A stretch of DNA of 64,000 nucleotides from Flavobacterium collinsii (GTDB taxonomy: Bacteria; Bacteroidota; Bacteroidia; Flavobacteriales; Flavobacteriaceae), in the NCBI RefSeq assembly GCF_902804485.1, contig NZ_CADCST010000065.1:1-64000 (forward strand). The letters are read 5' to 3'. The position numbers and the translations under genes were made by a program. This document shows, piece after piece, positions 8,201 to 16,396 of the stretch. The notes below the pieces were generated by a model. It saw only the letters and a program-made list of their open reading frames with translations. It was not told the origin of the DNA and did no database searches. Within the stretch, counting starts at the first letter, position 1. Every line of letters begins with the position of its first letter.

Positions 8201-10279
8201 ACTGCTGTAACTCATTTGGTTCAAAGTTTCCAGAAAATTTTTGGAATCAACCGTTTGGTCGAAATGCTTACTGCGCTCGGTAAAGCAAGTTTGTACAAAG
8301 GATATATTTATTCGTGGAGTTACACCGATTTAACCAAACAAAAATTGTTTAGTTATTTATTAAAAAGATGTTATCCGATAGAATCAGATACACAGGAGGT
8401 TTTTAATGAAGCTATTAAAAAAGCCAAAATATCAGAAGAACGATTGATTCAGACAGCTATATATGCACCGCAATGGCAAAAGTTAATCAGCAATTATCTG
8501 GATTGGAAAGGTCTTGATGAAGGAATCTGGTGGTTTCATGCACATACCAAAACGGCAAGCTACAATGCCGTAAATGCGGAACTGGAAAGCGAAATGGCGA
8601 AATTCTCCTCAATTGATTTGCAGGATTTTAAAGATGGTGCGGTAGATAAAGATTGGTTCGTATCGGCTTACAAACAATTGGGTAAAGCCAAATGGGAACT
8701 TTTATACGAATCAGCGAAATATGTTTCAGACGGAAACGGACACAGACGTGCACGATTGTATGCTGATACCATTACAGGAGATTTGAAAATTAGGGAGGTG
8801 ACGGCCAAAGTAAAAGACAAACGAGATCAGGATTATTTAAGAGTCTACGGATTAGTGCCTTTAAGCAAAACAGGTCCTGAAAAAGATATTCTGGCACGTT
8901 ATGAATATTTGCAGCAATTTAAAAAAGAAAGCAAAGAATTTGGTTCGATGAAACAAGCCAGCGAAGGTTTGGCTATAAGAGTTGCACTTGAAAATTTGGC
9001 TCGAAATGCAGGTTATCCGGACCCTGTTCGTCTGACCTGGGCAATGGAGACAAAACAAGTGCAGAACATCTTATCAAAAGAAACAGAGGTTAAATTAGAT
9101 GATGTAACGGTAAGTTTAGTGATCAACAATGAAGGAAAAGCAGATCTGGTTACCTTTAAAGGAGATAAAGAGATAAAAGCAATTCCGCCAAAATATAAAA
9201 AAGACAAAGCAATTCTGGAATTAACCAATTACAGAAAAACCATGCGCGAGCAATGGACACGCTCAAGAAAAGGACTGGAAGAAAGTATGATTCGTGGCGA
9301 TGAATTTTTGTTTGCCGAGATGCAGAATCTTTTTGAGCATCCAATCATTTCCAAACATCTTGAAAAATTAGTTTTTGTGTCAAATGATGCTAAAATAGGT
9401 TTTTATATTGATGGGAATCTGGTTACAGCTTTAGGTGAAGTTATAGCACTAAATGACAAGCAGACTTTTAGAATCGCGCATTGTGATGATTTGCATAAAA
9501 ATAACGTCTGGATTGATTATCAAAGCTACTGTTTTGACAACAAATTGCAACAGCCATTTAAACAAGTATTCAGAGAATTGTATGTTCCAACTCCGGATGA
9601 ATTAAAAGAAAAAGCAATTTCGAGACGTTATGCCGGACATCAGGTACAGCCTAAGCAAACCTTGGCTTTATTGAAAACCAGAGGATGGAAAGTAGATTAT
9701 GAAGAAGGTCTGCAGAAAGTTTTTCATAAAGAAGGCTATCAGGTAAAAATGTATGCTATGGCCGATTGGTTTTCGCCGGCAGATGTAGAGGGCGCAACTT
9801 TAGAAACCATTGAGTTTCATTCGTTAAAGGACTATAAAAACATTGCATTTGAAGACATAAATCCAAGGATTTTCTCTGAAGTAATGCGTGATATCGATTT
9901 GGTGGTTAGTGTAGCACACGTAGGAGGTGTCGATCCTGAAGCCAGTCATTCTTCTATCGAAATGAGAGCTGTTTTATTGAGAGAAACGTTGCGTTTGTTT
10001 AAAGTGAAAAATGTAGAAATCACAGGAAGTCACGCCATAGTAAAAGGAGAAATGGCAGAATATAGCATACATTTAGGAAGTGCGGTAGTGCATCAGCTTC
10101 CGGGCAAATATTTGTCGGTGTTGCCAATTCACTCGCAGCATAGAGGTCGTTTGTTTCTTCCATTTGCAGACGATGATCCAAAATCAGCAGAGGTAATGTC
10201 TAAAGTTTTAATGTTTGCAAAAGACAATGAAATACAGGATCCGACCATTTTAAGTCAGATTGATAAAACCTACGCATAA
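5207..10279 (+). CDS. Very large DUF4132 (MolR/YehI-like) protein, 1690 aa
   Basis: A 1690-residue cytoplasmic protein without signal or membrane segments. Residues about 200-650 are helical and look like HEAT/ARM solenoid repeats (e.g. LEALDETSIGALQYMIKVII, LKFAGETGDPYIEMPLYFKA). The C-terminal part, about 1230-1690, matches the DUF4132 region of MolR-type proteins as I know them: ARNAGYPDPVRLTWAMET, DEFLFAEMQNLFEHPII, RYAGHQVQP and the ending DDPKSAEVMSKVLMFA. E. coli MolR/YehI proteins join a WGR domain to DUF4132; here no WGR is seen in this protein, but four WGR proteins lie 8-20 kb away. Biochemical activity of DUF4132 is unknown. Its size and island setting suggest a conflict or stress-response factor (inferred). 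Confidence 0.75.
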   Translation: MKIEDLIKGKIIENPIKRFKKELEEIANSNLVSKLLSKTKLKKEAAEFGLALLKLKDNYYGTYISLGSKEATAFEKWVKDDMWEDNTYHELLVYFFGKEITVYVKEAWNRLPMKMYQDGYTRRSFRAPNNKKQLLINRVNFLRSLLHPSQIYSYQDGDTVYYDLSIEEQIRFDTEVSNSKNQYTIWSAAIDLDRENLFQLFEDIIFNKDSSGKVSRNIIKALLNSEKKESWELVEKLLLAAQRQEGLRQTVLEALDETSIGALQYMIKVIIDNKLTRFSSVVRGIDTWTGLGWDSEKETTVRNIINLASGYFSNPETIPAGIQSKNNNEVYMALWVQGVFDVEKTVPYLKELLEKGSIEKKSLALKFAGETGDPYIEMPLYFKALDDENLQVLAFAVPGMNALLEANVKSQYYTANTDYPDFFNKVYNLAQTITVKEKTFEGKVFSWLNVKFEKDTLYSAAINLVGDNNERLELILNQFEGFSINLREKLTRQILGDYYCYSFYSFKSNSGKEKKAPTDFQRSFALRILKDRGESLVASAISTLSNLTLTEDELAIFQELYKRKNSNLKKNLTAILLKQEDQKVTSFVDRILEKGDMEQRMSALDIMLQLQKNSKLTDKVNDWVAAYSARPKITEKETKFIEQLEPSKKKSILSAENGYGFYTPNVLSPYGLPKVETDSLYAKAVKAEQYGFSKSMSHIKTEISKLYQLYEDNKNYEYEVENYDNSKLTILLGNSFRPIKNLKDEKNSELAATNYPLYEVWSGWFENSGLAERDLFLLTLISSSDRKTWRDFLEKHIFYYKELLPHQNKRGYDWDNAILNILNALQLKYSFKEKTDFLIDACSTLYADLPKSVLEFEYKPAKDEYYYSSDRGNGWQNQNFFDIYLNKINLDDLTQEQNDKIWNLYRWRQLNGLEQNIGLNKPPIYLYAVAFEQKIITEGELYEGILESERISVLTGETRHYRHFGSEELIKKFPFLVPMVDKIRETFLDIEVKRGDSNTAVTHLVQSFQKIFGINRLVEMLTALGKASLYKGYIYSWSYTDLTKQKLFSYLLKRCYPIESDTQEVFNEAIKKAKISEERLIQTAIYAPQWQKLISNYLDWKGLDEGIWWFHAHTKTASYNAVNAELESEMAKFSSIDLQDFKDGAVDKDWFVSAYKQLGKAKWELLYESAKYVSDGNGHRRARLYADTITGDLKIREVTAKVKDKRDQDYLRVYGLVPLSKTGPEKDILARYEYLQQFKKESKEFGSMKQASEGLAIRVALENLARNAGYPDPVRLTWAMETKQVQNILSKETEVKLDDVTVSLVINNEGKADLVTFKGDKEIKAIPPKYKKDKAILELTNYRKTMREQWTRSRKGLEESMIRGDEFLFAEMQNLFEHPIISKHLEKLVFVSNDAKIGFYIDGNLVTALGEVIALNDKQTFRIAHCDDLHKNNVWIDYQSYCFDNKLQQPFKQVFRELYVPTPDELKEKAISRRYAGHQVQPKQTLALLKTRGWKVDYEEGLQKVFHKEGYQVKMYAMADWFSPADVEGATLETIEFHSLKDYKNIAFEDINPRIFSEVMRDIDLVVSVAHVGGVDPEASHSSIEMRAVLLRETLRLFKVKNVEITGSHAIVKGEMAEYSIHLGSAVVHQLPGKYLSVLPIHSQHRGRLFLPFADDDPKSAEVMSKVLMFAKDNEIQDPTILSQIDKTYA

Positions 10280-10394
10280 AACGATTCCGTTTTGTTGGGT
10301 TTTTAAATGAAGATTCAGACTAAAATTGTTAGCGTGCGATAAAATTTTTAGTACTAACAAGGTACAAATGTTAAATTATGTTAATAAAAACACT

Positions 10395-10592
10395 TACTTT
10401 TGCTCCTGAAATGGAAATGAAAAATATAAATATCAATTGGTCAGTAGGACTATATAGTGATCGTTTGGCGGGATTTGCCCCTGCTAAAGGCTCAGGATGT
10501 GATATGTATTTTAATGAATTGAAGTGTAAATTGTAGTTACAAAGTCAACATAAATATATAAAAGCGTCCTCATCGGGGCGCTTTTTTTGTTT
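10395..10592 (+). ncRNA. Candidate small transcript (promoter box to terminator), possibly encoding a 41-aa peptide
   Basis: TACTTTTG at 10395-10402 matches the Bacteroidota -7 box TAnnTTTG exactly, predicting a start near 10409. A strong hairpin with seven T's ends at about 10590, so a transcript of about 180 nt is implied. It contains one open frame, 10411-10536 (41 codons, starts MEMKNININWSVGLYSDRLA, contains two Cys), whose ATG would be almost leaderless. The -33 box is poor. It may be a small RNA, a small-peptide gene, or both; no family is recognised. Confidence 0.4.
10558..10590 (+). terminator. Rho-independent terminator
   Basis: AAAGCGTCC (10561-10569) pairs with GGGGCGCTTT (10575-10584) with one mismatch, followed by a run of T's. 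It ends the candidate small transcript. Confidence 0.8.
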
Positions 10593-10791
10593 TTAGCGAC
10601 AACTCAGCAAGGTGAAAAATAACGGAAAATAATTACAAATAAGTATGAACGAAAAAATAATTGAAGAAATAACACATTAAATGTTTAATGAATTATAAAA
10701 ATACCAAAATATAGTCTTGAAAAGTAATCTGATGAGTAACAGTCATTTGATTTGAAAAAAGAGCTGCTTCGATAAGCGGACAGGGGTTTTT

Positions 10792-10914
10792 ATGGCTCAA
10801 ATTAAGGATTTAATTATTTGTAATTCAGCTAGTTATGTGAATGATAAATTTGGAAGTATGATTTTTTTGACATTATCTTTGCCGAAGAAAACACGGAGAA
10901 CGAGTTTCGATTAA
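10792..10914 (+). CDS. Doubtful small frame, 40 aa
   Basis: ATG 10792 to TAA 10912-10914 encodes 40 residues (MAQIKDLIICNSASYVNDKF...). It is one of three short frames in the otherwise geneless 10.28-11.2 kb stretch. There is no family match and no clear promoter, so chance is a real possibility. The rest of 10.6-10.9 kb shows nothing else I can support. Confidence 0.15.
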   Translation: MAQIKDLIICNSASYVNDKFGSMIFLTLSLPKKTRRTSFD

Positions 10915-10944
10915 TAACAATGATTTTATAATACAATACACAAA

Positions 10945-11040
10945 ATGGACTTTAATAAAAATACATATATCACAAAATTATCAAACGCGGGTTTTTTCTC
11001 GGAATGTTTGATCATACAGGTGCATGAATACAGGCAATAG
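10945..11040 (+). CDS. Possible small peptide, 31 aa, followed by its own terminator
   Basis: A short frame (MDFNKNTYITKLSNAGFFSE...) stops 26 bp before a clean terminator. The arrangement of short frame plus hairpin repeats that of the 41-codon frame upstream. I recognise no family, and the frame could be incidental to a small RNA. Confidence 0.25.
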   Translation: MDFNKNTYITKLSNAGFFSECLIIQVHEYRQ

Positions 11041-11066
11041 GATAGTCATATCTTGTTAGATCTCAT

Positions 11067-11095
11067 GAAGCACCTTTAATCGGGTGCTTTTTTTG
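11067..11095 (+). terminator. Rho-independent terminator
   Basis: GAAGCACC (11067-11074) pairs with GGGTGCTTT (11082-11090), followed by T's. It closes the small-transcript region before the RNA ligase gene. Confidence 0.8.
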
Positions 11096-11208
11096 TGTCT
11101 GTTTTTAAGGAGCAAAGGTACAGAGGGACAAAGGAGCAAAAATAAAACTTTACGGTTTAGCGACTTTGCGAGAAAAGAAAAAACAAGTCTAATTTAAAAA
11201 ACAAAAAA

Positions 11209-11817
11209 ATGAAAAAGATAGGCACATTATTTGCAAAAGACCCTACGGATTTGGCAAAAGTGATTAATAAAATTTGTGATGAAAACAAATGGGTTATAAC
11301 CGGAGAGGCTATTGCTACAAGAAAGTTTGATGGCTCGGCCGCTGCGATTATTAACGGAGAATTATTTAAAAGATTTGACGCCAAAAAAGGACGTGTAATT
11401 CCCTTCGGTGCGATTGCATGCCAGGAAGCAGATACCATTACAGGACATCATCCGCATTGGCTAAAATGCGATCGTTCGAAATCTGAAGATCGATTTTTCT
11501 TTGAAGGTTTTGATAATTTAAAGATCAAAACAGATGGAACATTCGAACTATGTGGACCTAAGGTACAGGGGAATCCTGAAAAATTAGAAAAGCATACACT
11601 GATTAAACACGGAAGTGAAGTTTTTGATTTTCCAAATCCAAATTTCGAGTTCGAGGATTTGAAGAACTTCTTATCGGAGTATGATATTGAAGGCATTGTT
11701 TTTCATCATGTTTCAGATGGTAGAATGTGTAAAGTTAGAAAATCTGATTTTGGAATAAAACGTTTAGAATTAGTCGAAGAAACAAAATTGTATAATTTGA
11801 ATAATTCTAGCAAATGA
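11209..11817 (+). CDS. RNA ligase-like nucleotidyltransferase (DUF5565-like)
   Basis: A 202-residue protein with the motifs of the covalent nucleotidyltransferase superfamily. Motif I is RKFDG with candidate AMP-acceptor Lys39; then comes KRFDAKKGR; motif III/IIIa-like strings are FFFEGFDNLKIK and FELCGPKVQGNP; motif IV is EGIVFHH near residue 160; motif V is CKVRKSDFG near 173-181. The GPKVQGNP string is typical of small bacterial RNA-ligase-like proteins annotated DUF5565. The expected chemistry is ATP-dependent adenylylation and sealing of RNA ends. The stop overlaps the start of the next small gene (ATGA), so translation is coupled. A half-copy of the CTTTGCGAG intergenic element lies just upstream (11147-11172). 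Its substrate is unknown; the neighbourhood suggests RNA repair within the island. Confidence 0.75.
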   Translation: MKKIGTLFAKDPTDLAKVINKICDENKWVITGEAIATRKFDGSAAAIINGELFKRFDAKKGRVIPFGAIACQEADTITGHHPHWLKCDRSKSEDRFFFEGFDNLKIKTDGTFELCGPKVQGNPEKLEKHTLIKHGSEVFDFPNPNFEFEDLKNFLSEYDIEGIVFHHVSDGRMCKVRKSDFGIKRLELVEETKLYNLNNSSK

Positions 11818-11969
11818 GTAAAAAAAATACGTTTGACCATCATTTTGGTCATACAACTATAATTAGGTCTAAGGAGCGTCTGTTTGCTTTAGTAAAAGAA
11901 ATGGAATCAGAGCTCACTAGACGAAGGAAGGGAACGAGAGTCCAGGAACGCTGTATATCATTCAGGTGA
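11814..11969 (+). CDS. Small basic protein, 51 aa, translationally coupled to the RNA ligase
   Basis: The ATG at 11814 overlaps the RNA-ligase stop in an ATGA arrangement, which usually means coupled translation. The 51-residue product is rich in Lys/Arg/His (starts MSKKNTFDHHFGHTTIIRSK, contains ELTRRRKGTRVQER) and could contact nucleic acid. I know no family. The tight coupling makes it more likely to be a real gene than its size alone would suggest. Confidence 0.5.
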   Translation: MSKKNTFDHHFGHTTIIRSKERLFALVKEMESELTRRRKGTRVQERCISFR

Positions 11970-12025
11970 TAGTTGGTCAGTAGATTTTTGAGATTCTCGA
12001 AAATTCCTAAAAAAAAAGTAATATT

Positions 12026-12649
12026 ATGAAAACGAATACATTAGAAAAGTATAAAAAAGCGATTCGAATAAAATATGAGATAGAAAAAAACGGAGAAAAC
12101 TTTGATTATTTGTACAATCCTTCTCGTGGAAAGCTACGTGATTTTTGTTGGCTTATTTTCGAGAACAACCCAACAAAGGATGATTTAAATGTTTTTAGAA
12201 ATTTATTCTCTTTAGATTTCGATCACACCAAAAAGAATAAGTTTAAGGAGCAAAAAGATAAGTTCAGACCTATCGAAACCTTCTTTAAAGGAGAAACAAA
12301 TCCATCGAATATTGATGCGATAAATTTGGCGGCGATTATGGTCGATTTTCAGCCACGTCCTTTTAAAAAGTTTAACGAATACTGTAGAACTGAAGAGGCA
12401 ATACAGATTGAATGTTCTAATAAAGCTGAGGTGCTTGTTGAATTGAAGAAAGAAATCATAAAGGCAGAGCGTTTTGCAGAAAAACAAAATGAAGAGCCAA
12501 TGAAACATTCTAAATCAGGAAATCTTTTTTTCAATTTTAAAGATTTATCAAAGAAAATGAATCAGGATTCCGATGGGAGAAAACGGCATTGGTCAATTGA
12601 AGAAAGTTTTCGTGAAATGAAATCCCGTTATAAGAGAAGATTAAATTAA
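12026..12649 (+). CDS. Hypothetical protein, 207 aa
   Basis: A cytoplasmic, strongly charged protein, mostly helical, with a basic C-terminus (REMKSRYKRRLN). It has no signal peptide, membrane segment or motif I recognise. It lies 56 bp after the 51-aa gene on the same strand as the RNA ligase and 12 bp before another 49-aa frame, so 11209-12811 may be one transcript. Possible partner of the RNA ligase, from position only. Confidence 0.55.
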   Translation: MKTNTLEKYKKAIRIKYEIEKNGENFDYLYNPSRGKLRDFCWLIFENNPTKDDLNVFRNLFSLDFDHTKKNKFKEQKDKFRPIETFFKGETNPSNIDAINLAAIMVDFQPRPFKKFNEYCRTEEAIQIECSNKAEVLVELKKEIIKAERFAEKQNEEPMKHSKSGNLFFNFKDLSKKMNQDSDGRKRHWSIEESFREMKSRYKRRLN

Positions 12650-12661
12650 AAAGAGATAAAA

Positions 12662-12811
12662 ATGAAATTTATGGATAAAATAAGTAGTATCAATTTAGTG
12701 ACAAAGCATTGGAAGAACACCGTTCTTGAAGAACAGGAAAGTACAATAACCGAATATGGATTGGCTGTTTTAAATGCGAAAAGGAGTAAAATATCTCAAA
12801 AGAGATCGTAA
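12662..12811 (+). CDS. Small hypothetical protein, 49 aa
   Basis: ATG 12662 to TAA 12809-12811, encoding 49 residues (starts MKFMDKISSINLVTKHWKNT, ends SKISQKRS). It begins 12 bp after the 207-aa gene. Its last codons fall inside the T1 repeat (12804-12915), and the hairpin in that repeat terminates the transcript. No family is recognised. Confidence 0.45.
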   Translation: MKFMDKISSINLVTKHWKNTVLEEQESTITEYGLAVLNAKRSKISQKRS

Positions 12812-12915
12812 TTCAACCATAACGCTTAAACGTAAGTCCGCTTTGTACAAGGCTTATATATACAATAATTCAGGATTATAAAATTGCCCCGCTATGGCGG
12901 GGCGATTTTTGTTTT
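12804..12915. repeat. T1: 112-bp direct repeat with bidirectional terminator (copy at 17298-17409)
   Basis: By eye, 109 of 112 positions match the second copy, without gaps. It contains a 7-bp hairpin GCCCCGC-TATG-GCGGGGC (12886-12903) with T-rich ends on both strands. It therefore separates the plus-strand RNA-ligase group from the minus-strand ankyrin operon. The remaining 80 bp has no open frame and may be part of a small RNA. Confidence 0.85.
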
Positions 12916-12936
12916 CATTAAAGATCCTGACAGTTT

Positions 12937-14286
12937 TTAGTTACTTCTATTCAGAATTTTTTCTTTTTCAAAGTTAAATTCTTCTTGTGATAAAATTTCA
13001 GCATCTAATAATTCCTTTAAATCCATCAAAGCTTGTTTTTTCGAAGCCAGATCGTTTGTATGAATTGGATTTGTTTCCAAAGCAGTTGGCTTTTCTGAAG
13101 TTAGAATTGTTCCTGAAGGGCTTAGTTTTAAAAGCATTTCAGTAATTTCATTAAAGCCTTTTATATTAGAATAGTCTATTGCTTTTTGTTCTTTTACGTT
13201 TACAGAGCCTACGTCAGCATTGTTGTCTAATAGGTATTTAACAACGTCTTTTTTACCATTTGCGGCAGCATAATGCAAAGGGGTATTTCCTGATTCGTCC
13301 TGAATATTTATAGAAGCTCCGTTATCGATTAACAACTTTACCATGCTTAGATTACCGTTTTTTACAGCGATATGCAATAAACTTTCTCCTCCGTATTCGT
13401 AATTGTTTAGTGCTAAATCGTCGTCAAAAGCCAGATTATTTGCTGAGATGACCCAATCTAAATAACTATTCATTGAATCCTCGTTTCCGGCAATTGGTTT
13501 ACTAAAATTAACATCTAGGCCGTTCTCTAAAAACAAACTAACTATTTCTTTTTGATTATTAGAACAGGCATACCAAATAGGGGAAAGGCCATTTTTAGAA
13601 ACGGTGAATAAATCAGCCCCTTTTTCAACTAATAATTTAGCAATTGCTCGGTTGGTTTCGTAGCAGGCAATTAATAAGGCACTTTCGCCAGATTGATTAA
13701 CGTAATTAATATCAGTTCCGCTTTCTAATAATATTGTAATTATGGGAATGTTTTTGGTTCTAACTGCGTAGATTAAAGGGGTGCTCCCATTTTTATTTGT
13801 AGCATTTATATTTGCTCCTTCATTAATTAATGTTTGTACAATTTCCTTGTTTCTTAAACCGGAAGCAATTAAAAGAGCAGTATCGCCTGCATTGTTTTCA
13901 GCATCAATTGTTACCCCTTTAAGAATCAGTTTTTGAATTAATTCTAATTGACCTGTTTGAGCAGTAAGATGTAGAAAACTATTTCCCAGTTTATCGTTGA
14001 TATCGACTTTAGCGCCATTGTCCAGCAAAAAAATCACGACAGACTTTTGTTTTTGCAAACAGGCAAAATAAATTGGGGTTTCTCCGTCATGATCTTCATA
14101 ATTTATATCAGCACCTTTTTCTATTAAAATTTTTACTATGTCCTGATAACCGTTATATGCGGCATAATGTAAAGCTGTACGGCCTTTTTCATCAGTATAT
14201 TTTACATCTATTTCATTATTTTGCAGTAATAATTCTGCTATCTTTCTATTACCATTTTCGCAGGCAATTACAAATGACATTGACAT
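12937..14286 (-). CDS. Ankyrin-repeat protein with C-terminal SHOCT-like segment
   Basis: A 449-residue cytoplasmic protein made of about ten ankyrin repeats (residues about 5-385; consensus units such as GRTALHYAAYNGYQDIVKIL and GNTPLHYAAANGKKDVVKYL). It ends with a short segment, about 418-447 (ALMDLKELLDAEILSQEEFN), that matches the SHOCT pattern often found at the ends of bacterial membrane-associated or toxin-like proteins. Ankyrin repeats bind other proteins; no enzyme domain is present. It is last in operon A, 60 bp after another ankyrin gene, and ends at the T1 terminator. Confidence 0.85.
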   Translation of the reverse strand: MSMSFVIACENGNRKIAELLLQNNEIDVKYTDEKGRTALHYAAYNGYQDIVKILIEKGADINYEDHDGETPIYFACLQKQKSVVIFLLDNGAKVDINDKLGNSFLHLTAQTGQLELIQKLILKGVTIDAENNAGDTALLIASGLRNKEIVQTLINEGANINATNKNGSTPLIYAVRTKNIPIITILLESGTDINYVNQSGESALLIACYETNRAIAKLLVEKGADLFTVSKNGLSPIWYACSNNQKEIVSLFLENGLDVNFSKPIAGNEDSMNSYLDWVISANNLAFDDDLALNNYEYGGESLLHIAVKNGNLSMVKLLIDNGASINIQDESGNTPLHYAAANGKKDVVKYLLDNNADVGSVNVKEQKAIDYSNIKGFNEITEMLLKLSPSGTILTSEKPTALETNPIHTNDLASKKQALMDLKELLDAEILSQEEFNFEKEKILNRSN

Positions 14287-14346
14287 ATTCTTATATTTTT
14301 TTAATTTAATTTTTATTAGAGTAGACTTTACATTTTGTTACTAAGA

Positions 14347-15528
14347 TTACTTATTTGACATTAGTAATTCTACAGTTTTAATTTTCAAATTGTCCTGTTG
14401 CGCTAGTGTAAGAGGCGTTTCATTGTTATTATTTGTGATATCGGGATTTGCGCCTGCTTCTAATAACACTTTCGTTTTTTTGTATAATTCTCTTGTAGCT
14501 TCTCTATCATAGTTTAAGTCATAAGAACAGACTTTATGTAGTAAAGTATTTCCTAAGTTATCTTGAAAATCCAGGTCTAAACTATTTAATTTTAAGGCGA
14601 ACTCTAATATTGATGATTTTTTTTCAGCTAGCCAGTCGTATCCCGATTTTGTGTTTCCGTAATATGAACCAGATTGTTCAAAATTTGCGCCAGCCTCAAT
14701 TAATTTTTCTAATATTTTTATTTGATTATCGTCATTTTCCATCATGCGTAAAAATTCACAAAATAGATTGTTGCCGTTTTTGTCCTGAATGTCAAAGTCA
14801 ATTGAATCATACTCAAGTAATTTTGTTAGTGCTTCATAATCAAATTGTTCGTTTACAGCGTAGTAAAAAGTATTATTGCCGTTGTTGTCCTGTTCATTTG
14901 CACTTGCTCCGTTCTGTAAGAGAATTTCTAAATAGCTTTCTTTCCGTTTTTTTGCAGCAAGCATAAGTGGAGTTACTCCAGCTATGTTTTTTTGATTTAT
15001 ATCTACACCTTCTCTCGTGAGAATTTCTAAATAATTCATTCCTGTTTCAGAACTCAGTCTGTACTCATTGATTACCTGATAAATAAAGTTTTCGTTTGCA
15101 TTATTTTTGTAATCAACCCTGCAGCCTCCTTCAATCAGTTCTTCGATAATAGCTGGATCAGTACCCTCCAAAAGACAATATCCTAAAAGTGTTTGGTCAT
15201 TTACTTCGTCGTTAATATTTTTGAATCTTTTTAGAAGTTCATTTACAAATTTTATAGCAACATTACCAGAGTTGGATAGGTAAGCAATACTTGAAAAGAT
15301 TGAATTTTCAAAACTATCATATTCATAAATATCAGTCTTTATAAAATCGTTTACAATTAAAAGGTCTATTAGATCGATCGCATTTTTGTCGATTAGGATC
15401 TCAAATATTCTGGAAGTATTATTTTTTACATATTGACCTGATAGTTGTTCTCCGTTTTTCATAAGCTCATGAGCTTCTTCCAGATTACCATTTAATATTG
15501 CGACAGCAACGTTGTTTTTTTCGTACAT
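14347..15528 (-). CDS. Ankyrin-repeat protein, 393 aa
   Basis: Several ankyrin repeats are clear between about residues 130 and 390 (NIAGVTPLMLAAKKRKESYL, DNLGNTLLHKVC, NNNETPLTLAQQDNLKIKTV). The first 120 residues are more divergent. There is no signal peptide, membrane segment or enzyme motif. It is third in operon A, 21 bp after the zinc-ribbon gene. Probably a protein-binding scaffold that works with its ankyrin neighbour. Confidence 0.8.
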   Translation of the reverse strand: MYEKNNVAVAILNGNLEEAHELMKNGEQLSGQYVKNNTSRIFEILIDKNAIDLIDLLIVNDFIKTDIYEYDSFENSIFSSIAYLSNSGNVAIKFVNELLKRFKNINDEVNDQTLLGYCLLEGTDPAIIEELIEGGCRVDYKNNANENFIYQVINEYRLSSETGMNYLEILTREGVDINQKNIAGVTPLMLAAKKRKESYLEILLQNGASANEQDNNGNNTFYYAVNEQFDYEALTKLLEYDSIDFDIQDKNGNNLFCEFLRMMENDDNQIKILEKLIEAGANFEQSGSYYGNTKSGYDWLAEKKSSILEFALKLNSLDLDFQDNLGNTLLHKVCSYDLNYDREATRELYKKTKVLLEAGANPDITNNNNETPLTLAQQDNLKIKTVELLMSNK

Positions 15529-15549
15529 AACTTTATTTTTAATTATTGG

Positions 15550-16356
15550 TTAAGGTCTTTCAATTATATTTACTTCGCCACTCGAACGGTGTAATTGACC
15601 GATATACTGACTGACTGCAGCATTGCCACGGGAATTTTTACGAATAGAATCCAGAGTAGTTTTGTTGTAGTATTGCCAAATCGGTCTTTCTGAGATCGTG
15701 TCCATAAGTTTTTTAAAACTAATCTTATAGATTCTAGTTTCAAATGCATCATCGTTTCTGGATAAGTTTTCCCAATCACTTTCCTCATAACCATAATTTA
15801 TAGCATGTTCTTTGTTGCAAACCATCGAAAGGGTATCTCCATTTATCTGTTTTAATTTAAACAAGGTCAATACTTGCTGTTTTCCGACTGTTTTTATATC
15901 TGTAAATTGAGGATAAATAGCTACTTTGTAAATATCACCAACCATAGGATGCTCTAAAAATTCTTCATTGTTTAGAGTGTTTTTCTTTCTGATTTCCTGA
16001 TTTATTAACCCATAGGTCGCAATTCCGAGGATTGCCCAGCAAACGGTCCATGGGTATATCAACTGCCACCATGTTCGTTTGTGGTTAGTTCTGATATTCT
16101 TAATGGCTTCAATAATTGCAGGCGAGTAGTTCTTTTTTGCATAAAATGGAGCACTCGGATCTTTTATGACATGATCACATGAGGTACAATAAACTTCAGT
16201 TGCCCTTCCCATTCCAAAAAAAGGAACTAATGATCTCAGGTATCTCATGTAAAGTACCACTTCGAGACTATTTTTTTTACCACATACCGGGCATTCTTCG
16301 TTAGGTATAAGTTTAGCTGACAGTGGTGTATATTTAATTTGGTAATAATAAATCAT
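15550..16356 (-). CDS. Zinc-ribbon membrane protein, 268 aa
   Basis: The N-terminus carries a four-Cys zinc ribbon (CPVCGKK at about 23-29 and CTSC at about 57-60). One hydrophobic segment follows at about 96-118 (WWQLIYPWTVCWAILGIATY). The remaining 150 residues form a soluble domain without a match I know (EHPMVGDIYKVAIYPQFTDI...). It is second in operon A, with gaps of 40 bp and 21 bp to its neighbours. Likely an inner-membrane protein with a cytoplasmic metal-binding head. Confidence 0.65.
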   Translation of the reverse strand: MIYYYQIKYTPLSAKLIPNEECPVCGKKNSLEVVLYMRYLRSLVPFFGMGRATEVYCTSCDHVIKDPSAPFYAKKNYSPAIIEAIKNIRTNHKRTWWQLIYPWTVCWAILGIATYGLINQEIRKKNTLNNEEFLEHPMVGDIYKVAIYPQFTDIKTVGKQQVLTLFKLKQINGDTLSMVCNKEHAINYGYEESDWENLSRNDDAFETRIYKISFKKLMDTISERPIWQYYNKTTLDSIRKNSRGNAAVSQYIGQLHRSSGEVNIIERP

Positions 16357-16396
16357 CTTTTTTTATGTATTAGATTTAAACAATGTATTTTATAAG

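Noticed and set aside
5207..10279. Frameshifted or fused gene because of the great length
   Set aside because: The frame is open throughout with even codon use, and large size is normal for DUF4132 proteins.
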